Under the pieces are notes generated by a model that was given only the letters and a program-made list of their open reading frames with translations, was not told where the DNA came from and searched no databases. A program made the position numbers and the translations under genes. From contig OU696585.1 in assembly GCA_916048095.2 (NCBI GenBank), positions 5,164,255 through 5,228,254 of the forward strand: a stretch of DNA of 64,000 nucleotides. Direction: 5' to 3'. The DNA comes from Sacculina carcini. Lineage: Eukaryota > Arthropoda > Thecostraca > Sacculinidae. Below are positions 10,372 through 20,769 of this stretch, piece by piece. Each line of letters begins with the position of its first letter. The first letter of the stretch is position 1.

Positions 10372-10758
10372 CTGCACCGAACACAACATAAAATTTTATA
10401 TATTATTCAAATACTGTCTGTTCCTATAGGATTTTTATCAGCTAAACAATTGTTCATTGCGCAAATTGCCGGCTAATTTTGCAATTGGACGAATTGAGCT
10501 GTCATGTATATTATTAACGTTTTGATTATGTGCCTGTGACCAGCATATCACAGTGAATATCAGCTATAGAACGAGTAACAATTTTGCTCTAATGAAAAGT
10601 AAAAAAAATATGAAATGTAAAGAAAATGTGTTGCTGAAATGTTGTTCAATATACTGTACATTTAGTTCAGGTGTTGACCAGTATGATTAAGTGGGGTTGT
10701 ACAGCCTTTGTATTTATCTTCATAAAAAACTCGTAAAATGTAATTTCGATTCACTCAC

Positions 10759-10824
10759 CAAGTTTAATATCACGTTTCGTGTAATTATCTGTATCACCTT
10801 CAAGAGTAATGTTCATTTCCATAT
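10759..10824 (-). CDS. Gene A exon 4: 22-residue lectin-domain exon
   Basis: The 66-bp exon sits between acceptor GCTTTTCAG and donor GTGAGT, phases 1 and 1, and encodes MEMNITLEGDTDNYTKRDIK within the reading frame. It has an NIT sequon. The gene B counterpart at 38650-38715 is also exactly 66 bp in the same phases. That match is what supports such a small exon. Confidence 0.75.
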
Positions 10825-11237
10825 CTGAAAAGCACCAGTGCATATATCGAGCAGCATATTCTTATGCAGACAGTCATATATATATAACATAGTATAATTA
10901 ATTAAACATCAGTTTTCATGTTAAATATTGATTTACTTGTGTAGACGGTCAAAAATTTGAACGGTTTGAAACTATGCGATAAAATATTACTTTGAAAACA
11001 CCCATCCTAACAAATCTTGATAAATGTAGTAATTTAGAAAATATACTAAGTTTTGAGTTATGTAAGACGAAATATCATACGGACACACACATACACAAAC
11101 ACTCACACTGTGTTTGTATGTGTGTGTGTGTTTGCCGTATGTATGTGTAGCAGCATCCGTACGTGTGACGAATATTTTGCGGATAGGTGGCGGTAAGATT
11201 TGCGTACATATGGTTTGTTTGTTTTTGTTATTTAATA
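10825..11237. other. Gene A intron, with short GT microsatellite
   Basis: AT-rich intron with an inverted CA/GT run around 11080-11135 (ACACACACATACACAAACAC facing TGTGTGTGTG). No coding signal is seen. Confidence 0.6.
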
Positions 11238-11801
11238 CGAGGTTGTATCAAAAAGTAATGTCTGTTTGCTTATGCATCATGTATTACGATAAACATTGAC
11301 ACGCAATTATTTTTAAATAATTGTGTGAAGCTAATGAAGGATTTCAACGTATCGGTCACTGTTGATCATGCAGCCTTGCTCCAAAAAATTAATCAAGATC
11401 ACACTCTGATTATCCCAAAAGACTGTGTCAAGGACCTTTTTGCACGAACGCTGGAATTTGAATTTCTGTGGTCGAAGGGAAACAGGACGGCGCCATTCCA
11501 TGGACTGTCTTATATTCTTTTGGATTCTAACCAAAAAAATTAGTTTACGTGATTAGACACGAGCAGGCATTACTTTTTGATCCACCCGGGTGAAACAGCG
11601 TGATGTGGAATTTTTCCAAAACGGGGTTCTCTCTTGGATAAAACGGTGGCGCAAATGCATCGATCGTCGTGGTGAATATACTGAAGGGTGATTTCTCGTT
11701 GAATATGTTTCAGACAAATATTTGGAAAAAATTTGCGTGTCAATGTTTATCGTAATACATGATGTATATGCAAGCAGGCATTACTTTTTGATCCACCCTC
11801 G
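11238..11801. mobile_element. Mariner-type DNA transposon, internally deleted, TA target duplication
   Basis: The element is flanked by TA on both sides (11236-11237 and 11802-11803). Terminal inverted repeats of about 65-70 bp begin CGAGGTTGTATCAAAAAGTA on the left and CGAGGGTGGATCAAAAAGTA on the right. Inside, a plus-strand frame near 11591-11692 reads GVLSWIKRWRKCIDRRGEY, the C-terminal block of mariner transposases. The rest of the transposase is missing, so the copy is non-autonomous. An extra inner copy of the right terminal repeat lies at about 11563-11590, suggesting rearrangement or a nested event. Confidence 0.85.
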
Positions 11802-12129
11802 TATGTACAGCATGTATTGATCTTGTGTGTTACCTTATAATTACTATTGCAGATTTTCGTTATGTTATGCTACGTGTTGTACTTGTGCATTTTTGTATCG
11901 TCGGTATAAGTTTTCATCGAATCTTTTGTATGAATGTCACATGCAAAAGTGAGTGTAGCGCAGGGGTTACTTTGGCATCCCTGCCACCGTTTATCATCCC
12001 AGTGTTCGAAGGAATCATACACCGAATACACGATCATGTCGTTTGTGAGTGTTAGTGATCGCCGGGACAACTCCACCTATCCGGTCAACAGGTGCTGGTT
12101 TACGCTGGTGTTTCCTCCACGAATAGTAT
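11802..12129. other. Gene A intron without recognised features
   Basis: Mixed-composition intron DNA between the mariner element and a LINE fragment. Short open frames occur here, but none shows a known domain or splice context. Confidence 0.5.
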
Positions 12130-12600
12130 TGCACAGCACGGGGCCTTCACGTTCCTTTCTTTCTCTATTTTGTGCTCCCAGTCTTTGGTCCACTCTCTCT
12201 GGACCAAAGGCAGCTTGACCTCTTCAAGATCATCCACTCCGACTCTGCTCCTCCTTATCTACGTTCTCTTCTAACAGTTTCTGATCGTCCGGCCCGCTCA
12301 CTATCAGCAGTCTCTACTGTCCCCACGCTCTCAACGATTCCACCTGGTCTTCGAAATCTCTTTTTTTCTCTGGATTTCGTTTCATTAATTAACTCGTTTT
12401 GTTTTCTCTCTTACAGGTCTTTTTCCACTTCTCTTTGTGCATACCTTCTCGATGTTCCTTCTGATGAATAATTATATTGTATGAATAACTGTTTTGATTA
12501 ATTTTTTACCTGTAACCATTTTCAGCTTTATTTCTATAGCATATCGCTGCTTTGATCCTTGTGTATGCGATATTGTTTTGGTAAATCTACATTGCGTTAT
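12130..12600 (+). mobile_element. LINE 3' fragment (end of reverse-transcriptase frame and UTR)
   Basis: The frame around 12172-12468 reads SAPPYLRSLL, then IPPGLRNLFF and SYRSFSTSLCAYLL, the C-terminal blocks found after the reverse transcriptase in the CR1-group LINEs of this window. The part between the N-x-R block and the end is degraded. The upstream part is missing, as in a 5'-truncated insertion. A terminal UTR follows up to the hAT-like element. Confidence 0.65.
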
Positions 12601-13157
12601 ATACTTTGTGAGTAGTGATGCAAAAAACCGTTTTTTTGGTTGCGGTTTTTTGCAAAAAACATGTTTTTTAGGTTTTTTTGGTCTTTAGGTTTTTTAGAAT
12701 TAGCCCCACTTGTCATCGGATGTTGGATTTTAGTACATAAAAATGAGTTTAATTGATGTTTTGTACATCTTTACGTGTCTTATTGCAAAGATAATTTAAT
12801 AATAGTAAAGAAACGAATATATTTATCAATAAATACCTCAGGAGACTCTTTGAAAGTGCATCCGGGTCCAGCGGTTTAGGTTTTTTCATTCAGAAAACCC
12901 TTGTTTTTATAGATGATTTTTATGATGTGGATATTTGAAATTATTTGTCAGCAGAACGAAACAAATTCATTAAGTAAGCATGTATTTTTATAGGGAAACC
13001 GTGTTTTTATGAAAAAATGCAATGATTTCAAACTGGTTTTCAATTCGTTTTATTAATGTACAGATTCAGAAAATGTTGACAGCAGAACAAGACAAGTTAA
13101 TTGGGTGGTCAAGCGTTTTTTTGACAAACGTTTATTTAAACTAACGCTTTTTTAATG

Positions 13158-14747
13158 TGTAACAAAACCAGAAACTAAAAATCTAAATTATATTACAGAC
13201 AGGCGCGCGTGGGCATCAGAGCCCCACGCGCGCCTACAAGACGTCACACCACAATCGCACCACGAACAAGACTCCCCGCTCACACCGTGTCACACGGGAG
13301 TACACACGGACACACACATACGCGCACACAGTCCTCACCCGCCGCAACAGCCAATCAGCGGCGAGCCGGTCATTCAGTCGCCGCTGCGGGGCATGGACAA
13401 TTCACAAACGCATACACACACACACACACCGAAACAACTGCACACACACACCGAAACAACTAGACACACTCGCTCACACACTCTCGCACGCAATATACAA
13501 TTCAACTATACACGATCACACATAGACACACTAACACGTTCACGCACTCACAATCTTTCACACACACTCTCTCTCTCACTACACACGATTACACCACACC
13601 TCCACCTGTTTTTAAAGAAACATAAATCAACAAAAAACCGCGAACCAAGCAAACCAGGAAAAATGAACCAATAACCAAAATCTAATTAGACGACGGCCTC
13701 CACCAGATGCACACACCTTGGCTGCGGCGAAACACAACACGTCAGGCCCCAGCGTCCACCACGCTCCCGCCTCCGCCCGTGCTCTTCAGTGCTCCGCCGC
13801 AGCCTGCCGTCCTCTTCATCACCGGCTGCCGCGACAGGGCACAACACTTCGACCCCAGCACCCACTATGCTCCCGTCGACTCTAGTGCTCTTCAGCACCC
13901 TGCCGCAAACAGCCGGGACGTCGCCGCTCACACAGGCCACGCCGTCGCCGTCGTTCGTCATGTTTTCTTCCGGCTTCAGCAGCCCCTCTCTGTCAACTGC
14001 CGTCCAGCACCAGCATCCTCCACGAGCGATCGTCGCCTCCACCGACAATGCTGTAGTTGCCCGGCGACGTGCCTTACACCAGTGCAGGCGAGACGACCAG
14101 CATCCCTCGGCCACAGCTCCTCAGCTGCCTCCCGCCGGCATCATGCTGCACTGCCGTCCCCCTGCACACCAACCTGACACGCCACCGAGCACCTCCACCG
14201 CTGTTCTCCGCTGGTAGGCCGCTACTGATGCTGGAAGGCACCATCTCCGCTGCTGAAGCCGAGTCGCAGACAAAAATAATTCCAAAACAAAAAGGCCGAA
14301 ATAGCTTGTAACAAAACCAGAAACTAAAAATCTAAATTATATTACAGACAGGCGCGCGTGGGCATCAGAGCCCCACGCGCGCCTACAAGACGTCACACCA
14401 CAATCGCACCACGAACAAGACTCCCCGCTCACACCGTGTCACACGGGAGTACACACGGACACACACATACGCGCACACAGTCCTCACCCGCCGCAACAGC
14501 CAATCAGCGGCGAGCCGGTCATTCAGTCGCCGCTGCGGGGCATGGACAATTCACAAACGCATACACACACACACACACCGAAACAACTGCACACACACAC
14601 CGAAACAACTAGACACACTCGCTCACACACTCTCGCACGCAATATACAATTCAACTATACACGATCACACATAGACACACTAACACGTTCACGCACTCAC
14701 AATCTTTCACACACACTCTCTCTCTCACTACACACGATTACACCACA
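13158..14747 (+). mobile_element. TRIM-like LTR element with identical LTRs
   Basis: Two 441-bp LTRs (13158-13598 and 14307-14747) begin TGTAACA and end ACCACA. They flank a 708-bp interior. The target duplication TAATG is at 13153-13157 and 14748-14752. The LTRs appear identical, so the insertion is recent. The interior has no gag or pol, only GC-rich proline- and alanine-like frames without homology, which fits a terminal-repeat retrotransposon in miniature that depends on another element. Each LTR holds a perfect 13-bp GC-rich hairpin near its start. It looks structurally whole. A second copy in the opposite direction is at 61014-62480. Confidence 0.85.
13208..13243. repeat. GC-rich hairpin in the TRIM LTR
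   Basis: AGGCGCGCGTGGG and CCCACGCGCGCCT form a perfect 13-bp stem around a short loop. The same hairpin recurs in the second LTR 1149 bp downstream and in related LTRs near 47.85, 48.58 and 61.35 kb. It is the best conserved part of the LTR, which suggests a functional RNA or DNA structure. Confidence 0.8.
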
Positions 14748-15690
14748 TAATGAAACAATGCTTTCTAGAACAGTCTCTATGGAAGATAGATTTGATTGAT
14801 GTGCATGCAAATACATTTGTATAGAAACTTGCCCGCTGGTATAAGCGGCCACTTGATTTAAACTGTTTTCTAACCTTGTATTTTCAATATATCTACTTTT
14901 TAAAACAGTTTTTGTAGATGTAGAGATTTTGAAAAAATTGGCGGCCGACCAGGGAAAGTTGAACCAAATTAATTGGTTTTATATTAGTAACCTGTTTTTA
15001 GAACTGGTCTTATGGATGATGGTTTCCTTGATGTATATATTTGTGGTCAACTACTTTTTGTATTAAATATATTTCCTCAGTCGATTTTTTCCTACACGAA
15101 AATATTGCCCATTTTTCTAGTCAGGATTGCCACTCTGAATAATACGACCCGCTTTTATTCGTAGTCTCATTAAGGACACTAAGTTTGTGTGTATATTTGT
15201 AGTCTTTGTGTAAATATTTGCAGTGTTTGTACAATTATATTTGCAAATAATTGATCTGTTGAATGCAATTATGAAAGTTATTATAATCAAAGTAGTTCAT
15301 TTCTGGTAGGAAAATGATAATATGTAAAAAATGGAAAAAATTATGCCACCTGTTGTTATATATAAAACAATTTCAGTGCTTAGCAGAAAATTACAGTTCT
15401 TAAACCCTGCTTTCTTACACAACGATTAACTCAATAATTGAATGCAAAGCAGTACTGACATAGAAGTGCCGCACAGTACCATGCAAACAAAGATATCAGG
15501 GCTTTCAGACACATTATAACAATTTTATTGTGCATATTTAATTATAATTCAATTTGTTGGGGTCACTAATAGAATGAATAAATCATGTGTTGGTAAAATA
15601 ATTCATATAACATCCCAAATATATAATTTCCATAATTTGAATTCTTTGCATCACTCTTAAAAAAACAAAAAAACATGTTTTTTTGGTGGA

Positions 15691-15890
15691 GTTTATTGAA
15701 TCATATTTATTGTTGTTGTTGTTTATTGAATCATATATATTGTTGTTGCTGTTTATTGAATCATATTTATTGTTGTTGTTGTTTATTGAATCATATTTAT
15801 TGGTGTTATTGTTTATTGAATCATATTTATTTGTGTTGTTGTTACTTATTGAATCATATTTATATTTATTGTTGGATGTTTCTTTTTTGA
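15691..15890. repeat. 30-bp minisatellite
   Basis: GTTTATTGAATC recurs at 15691, 15721, 15751, 15781, 15811 and about 15844, so the unit is 30 bp with five to six copies. TTGTTG runs fill the rest of each unit. The period is divisible by three and mimics a leucine-asparagine-histidine peptide repeat. There is no evidence for a gene. Confidence 0.9.
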
Positions 15891-15989
15891 ATCATATGTA
15901 TTGTTCTTGATTGTTATTTATTACTTATTTATTAATATTTATTCTTATTTATTGATGGCTGTTTTTTAATGAATCACATATTTATTGTT

Positions 15990-16243
15990 ATTATTATATT
16001 ATTTATTGAGGAACGTGGGCGGAGTGACATTATGGATTGTTATCGGATGATGGTTTATTATTTATTGTTATTTATATATTATTTTCTTTCCAACTCTCTT
16101 TCTAGACTTTTTTCTCTTCGAACTCTCTTTCTCTCTGAATCTTTTGGGCGCTTCCGGTACATGGGGCCACCTTAGGGTGGTAATAGTGCTTGCAATCTTC
16201 CCATGCTACTGGATTTGCCTGTAATTAATAATAATAATAATAA
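15990..16243 (+). mobile_element. SINE-like retroposon with (TAA)n tail
   Basis: A roughly 250-bp sequence ends GGATTTGCCTGTAATTAATAATAATAA. A near-identical copy lies in the opposite orientation at 54378-54640. A shared body with a simple TAA tail is typical of a SINE or of a short LINE 3' end. I see no clear tRNA-like promoter. Its tail stops about 20 bp from the splice donor of gene A exon 3. Confidence 0.6.
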
Positions 16244-16264
16244 CGAGTATTTATCAACACTCAC

Positions 16265-16507
16265 AATACTGGAAACGTTTGTCGATGACGCGCACTTCGT
16301 CGATCACATGTTCACCGATCATCTCAATCTCGAGTCGATAGAAATCATTGCCCATCGGACTCGGCCAAGTGTACTCATTATATCGGTACAATTCCGATTT
16401 GTTCACGACGTAGAAGACATCAAAGAGGTGGCGATTCGTTGACAATTGGTCATCCATCAGTGTCGGAAACCTCACGGCAAGGTCCGAGTACATGTCGACA
16501 TTTCCCA
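16265..16507 (-). CDS. Gene A exon 3: start of lectin-like (galactose-binding-type) domain
   Basis: The 243-bp exon uses acceptor CACGGAGTTAG and donor GTGAGT, phases 1 and 1. It encodes VDMYSDLAVRFPTLMDDQ, then FYRLEIEMIGEHVIDEVRV. Spacing from the last CCP cysteine to the LA pair is identical in gene B exon 3 (12 positions). A hydrophobic strand followed by I-D-E-V-R-V-I-D-K-R resembles the strand preceding the N-R-x-D motif of F-type lectins and F5/8C domains. I infer a galactose-binding-like fold, but the ligand residues are not certain. Confidence 0.75.
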
Positions 16508-18167
16508 CTAACTCCGTGATTGGCATCAATGTGACAATACATTCAAACACACACACAACACAAACAAACATATATATACCCAATGCACATGCACATGAAT
16601 GACGCTGGCATGTATCTCCTATTTGATAATGTCACGTCGCCAGCGAGAAAATGCGTCCTGAGTGGCTTATGCCATTTGCGAAAGCTACAAATAGGTATTT
16701 GTTGACTTAAGTATATATTTGTTGACTTAAGGGAAATTTTGGGAACATGGCAAGGTGAAAAAGTAATGTTTTGAAATGTATAGAATTATACGTAATATAG
16801 AGACAAACACGATTTAAGTCAGTCGCCGATAGAAGGGACTGAAAAGAGGCTGTAAAGGCACGCAATTCATATAAAATTACTATTTTACCGATAGTTTTAA
16901 GCATGCTATTATAAAAGAAAGATATGCCATTCTAAAGATATCATTATTGTATTTGTATCGCGCTCTTGTTGGAAATTATTCAAGTGAGAAGTTGAGTGGC
17001 AACAAGTATTGTCATTCTGCGCTGGCGTGTACAAAATTTGGTGCGATCCGCTTTTTGTTCATATTAACTGGTGATTTTGAAATATATTTTTATTTATTGA
17101 GTATTGAGTATTTTTTATTGAGTATGAGTATTGAGTATTAGAGATTATTTCTTAAGTATATAATTAGTAAATATGTTATTCAAGCATGATATAGAGCTAG
17201 ATAAAATTTTAATAATTAAGTTCATTTGATTGTGTTAAATTTATACGCGCCATGTGAATATTCTGTGGTGCGACACAACTTTCGTCTCGCACCACCTCCC
17301 GACCCTACCAGCTGTGTGTACGCCTGATTGTATGTATGTTTGTGTGCCATGTTTGTCCGTGTCATTGTGTATGTGTTGTAGGACCATGTGTGCGTGAGCT
17401 TGTTTGTACGTGTGTCCGATCGTCCTGTCTGTACTTGTAAATACAGTCGGTCCAAAGCACTCACGTTATCGACTTGTGTTGTTCCGTGGCAACCCAAAAC
17501 GCCACAATACCAATGAATGGTTATGCAGTAGTCTGACTGGTTACGCAGTAGTAACTATGATATACATTGTTCAGTCTCTACCAGTCGCGCCATCAGGACT
17601 AAAAGGGAAGAGTTTGAATGAAAATAAGTATTTATTTTATAAATGCTGTTAAAAGTATTATGAATTTTAAAAATAAGAGCCTTATGCGTAAATGTTTTTT
17701 TTCAAGCACCAAATATAAATTACAGCTAGAAATTGAAGCTAGAATCCACAGCTAGAAATTGTCCATGACCAATGATATTTTTTAGCACTTGGTATGCCTT
17801 TTCAGCTACTTATTCCAAAATCAATACTATATTATGGTTTCAAAACATCAGGTTATACTGGCTCCAGGATCATGACATCTTCAATGCATTGATTGCCCGG
17901 AGTATGAAGAGGGATACCTGACAGATCAGATCAGATCCACACCACAATGAGCGATCCATATTTAACTTGGGAAATATTACTATACTATAAATATACCCAA
18001 ATATTACTAGCACCTGAAGAGTAATATGTTGATGAGTACATGGTACCTTATTACGGACATCTACCAAAACCAATAATATTCGGCATGAAATTGTTGTGAA
18101 TGCGCTCAACATATCGATTACTCATTCATTCTGAGCCATACGGTGGGACAGCAACTCGTCTGAAGAG
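16508..18167. other. Gene A intron without strong features
   Basis: AT-rich intron between exon 3 and a hAT MITE. There are short CA/GT-rich tracts near 16545-16570 and 17300-17420. No coding exon, known repeat or RNA is recognised. Confidence 0.5.
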
Positions 18168-18396
18168 CAGAGCCGTAGCAACCGCCCCCCGAACCCTCCG
18201 GCCGGGGGGCCCGAATGTTGAGGGCCCGTTGCTTACGTATGATATTAAAATTTATCATATTTATCAGATGGTTTCACCTGAGCTTGTATTATGTGAATAT
18301 GTCTAATAAATAAATTCATTATTTGGTGCTATATTTAAAATGGGGCCCCAAGTTTTGCCTTCGAGGGGAGGCCGATAATTCCTCGCAACGGCTCTG
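18168..18396. mobile_element. hAT MITE (CAGAGCCGT family) with perfect 8-bp TSD
   Basis: 229-bp element with ends CAGAGCCGTAGCAAC and GCAACGGCTCTG, which are inverted repeats. The 8-bp target duplication CTGAAGAG is at 18160-18167 and 18397-18404. An 8-bp duplication and CAG-type ends are hallmarks of hAT transposons. A second member is at 23575-23836. There is no coding capacity. Confidence 0.9.
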
Positions 18397-18404
18397 CTGA
18401 AGAG

Positions 18405-19439
18405 TACAGATTGTGGTCAAGATCAGACCTTGTTGCAAGCATTATTGAGATTCATGAGATATATGAGATTACTCGTATTATTAAGAACTATTCACTGCGT
18501 CCTGGTCACCATCTGTCATTCGACATATATTTCTCCTCACTAACCCTCACGGAACAATTCTCTTCTGGTGGTTTTGCCATTACCGGTACTATCAGAGAAA
18601 ATCGAGTACCAAAGTGTGCGCTCATATTTTTCTATCCAATAATCAACAAATACGACATATGATTTGTCATTCACTTTCTATGCTTTGTCTGGTAGAAGAA
18701 CGCCAAGTCGGTATCAAACATAAGTAAAAGACATGTGATTGATGCGAGCCACAAGACTTCCCGATATATCAAACAGAATAATTAAATGATGGTGAGTAAT
18801 ATATCGGCTGTTGTTGCCGTGTACAATATAATCAAGGGTGGAGTGGATCTCCATTACCGAGTTATCGCAAATTTCAGAATGCAACTTCACTCTTAGAAAT
18901 AGTGGTAGCCTCTCCTCACACGACGAATTTATTCAGTGGTGGTGAATACGTGGAATTAATTCGAGGAACAGAGCCGCAAATGGCATCACTGGGTTTCCAA
19001 GATAATGTGTTCTGAACACCATACAACGGCATTGTAAAGTGATATCAGGATACGACCCTCGACCACCGCCTCTTGCTTATTGATCACCGGAGGAGACAGG
19101 CAGCGTAATTCCAGTGGACACTCCATAAATATGCACGCAACAGCCAGTATATATTGAAATTATCAGGAAAATCTACAAATATTTTCCGTGTGTAAATTAT
19201 GCATCCGGAGAAAACTTCGTTTTATATATGCTTAGCTGCCTAATTTTGTTTTTTAATTTTGTTTGATTTTGTTGTTAAATTTCTTATGTTTAATCATTCA
19301 ATTTCCTCTGTTTAATTGTTATGTTCTAATTCACCTATAGTGTTTTGTATATGTATTGTCCGAATGAAGTGGTTGAAACTAACATTTTTAACATTTCGTA
19401 CTATTTGATCGCCCAAAATAATTTATTTGTTTTAAGTAT
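18405..19439. other. Gene A intron without recognised features
   Basis: No exon, element end or repeat family could be identified here. Only short uninformative frames occur. Confidence 0.5.
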
Positions 19440-20130
19440 ATCATTGTATATAGTTGTGCTTAATATCGGATTCATGATGTAATTATTAACAAAAAACGGA
19501 AAGAGTAACAACCCGTTGAAGTTTTTTACACGCAAGTGCCGAGTGGCAACATTTGTTGCTATCACTAAATTGCCTCTAAAAGCTCAAATATTTGTCTAGA
19601 GTTTATAAGATTTTTTACTAGCGTTTCTCAAGCTGATTACACTAATTACACTAATATTGCGCTAATATTGCGCTAATATTACACTAATATTACACTAATA
19701 TTACGCTAATATTACACTAATATTACACTAATATTACACTAATATTACACTAATATTACGCTAATATTACACTAATATAACACTAATATTACACTAATAT
19801 TACGCTAATATTACACTAATATTTCAATAATATCACTCTAATATTACACTAATATTACACTAATATTACACTAATATTACACTAATATTACACTAATATT
19901 ACACTAATATTACACTAATATTACAGTAGTATTACACTAATATTACACTAGTATTACACTAATATTACACTAATATTACAATAATATTACACTACTATTA
20001 CACTAATATTACACAAATATTACGCAAAAATTACGCACTAATACATTAAATGTGTACACTAATATTACACACTAAATGTATTACACTAATATTACCATAA
20101 ATATTTTAGGCATTCATTGGTTAATGCATT
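19440..20130 (+). repeat. Dispersed repeat carrying an 11-bp minisatellite expansion
   Basis: The outer parts match the repeat at 7840-8100. From about 19632 to 20100 the unit TATTACACTAA (11 bp) is repeated about 40 times with variants such as TATTGCGCTAA. The 7.9-kb copy has a single ACATTACACTTATATT at this place, so the array grew from the element's own sequence. It lies in gene A intron 2. Confidence 0.85.
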
Positions 20131-20272
20131 CTGATACACATACAAACACAGGCACTGGGAGCAAATATATATACAATGGAAAACAATTTAGTAAATACAG
20201 TGACGAGCAATCGAATAATGTGGATGAATAAATGAAAAATATTAATATTAAGCGACTATATGTAACACTCAC

Positions 20273-20503
20273 CGCATGTTGGGACCGGAACGTTCCACGA
20301 GCCGTCTTCTTTACAAGTACTTTCAAAGTGTCCCACCACGGACATGCCGAGGTCGCAATAATACCGGATCACGGTAGCCGGAGGAAGCATGACCGAAGAT
20401 GAAAGATAGTCCACACCTTCACACTTGGGACATATATATACCTTGTAGCCCCCGAACTTAGGAACCTCAGGAGGACGGCACGACACTGCCTCAGCACCCG
20501 GTA
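20273..20503 (-). CDS. Gene A exon 2: sushi/CCP module
   Basis: The 231-bp exon has acceptor TTGGTATTCAG and donor GTGAGT, phases 1 and 1, as expected for a shuffled extracellular module. It encodes VSCRPPEVP, then YYCDLGMSVVG, STCKEDGSWNVPVPTC. This is the four-cysteine plus tryptophan pattern of a complement control protein (sushi) domain, here with one extra CPKC pair. CCP modules mediate protein-protein contacts in secreted and complement-related proteins. Confidence 0.88.
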
Positions 20504-20769
20504 CTGAATACCAACAGAAACAGAATACAATTGGCAATGTCTGTTTGCTTTAAGTTGCGTTGCCAACAGCAATGTCACAAATATAAAAATTACCGAATGA
20601 AAAACCACCACAAGTTGAATTGCATTATCTATGAGACGCTGACAATTTAATAGAAACTGGTCCAGATGTTCCAGAGTTATTAGCGCACAAAGAACGTTAT
20701 GATCGGATCAGGCTGTTCAAATTTAAGGCCAATCTCTAAAACATTAGATAAATCGTACCAATTTCTCCC

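Larger units (their letters stand above)
12613..15690. mobile_element. Non-autonomous hAT-like element, copy 1, split by a TRIM element
   Basis: Starts with TAGTGATGCAAAAAAC, shared with copies at 40267 and 62619. The three copies align through landmarks such as GACAGCAGAACAAGACAA and TCTCATTAGGGACACTAAG. The body carries no transposase frame. Here a 1.6-kb LTR-type insertion at 13158-14747 divides the element, and its right end is replaced by a 30-bp minisatellite. Assignment to hAT comes from the end sequence and the 8-bp target duplication seen at the 40-kb copy. Confidence 0.7.

Noticed and set aside
13690-14310. Proline/alanine-rich frames on both strands inside the TRIM interior
   Set aside because: GC-rich composition keeps several frames open at once. 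None resembles gag, pol or another known protein.
15675-15910. Leucine-asparagine-histidine peptide repeat frames
   Set aside because: Product of the 30-bp minisatellite, with no other sign of a gene.
17222-17497. 91-codon minus-strand frame in a gene A intron considered as an LTR or exon
   Set aside because: No domain, no matching splice phase and no second copy in the window.
19632-20100. CRISPR-like array of short direct repeats
   Set aside because: Units are 11 bp with no spacers, in an animal intron. This is a minisatellite.
20369-20611. Hydrophobic N-terminus directly upstream of the gene A sushi exon that looks like a signal peptide
   Set aside because: It has no ATG in frame and would bypass the acceptor at 20503. 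The exon at 24338-24395 gives an ATG-started signal peptide in the right phase.
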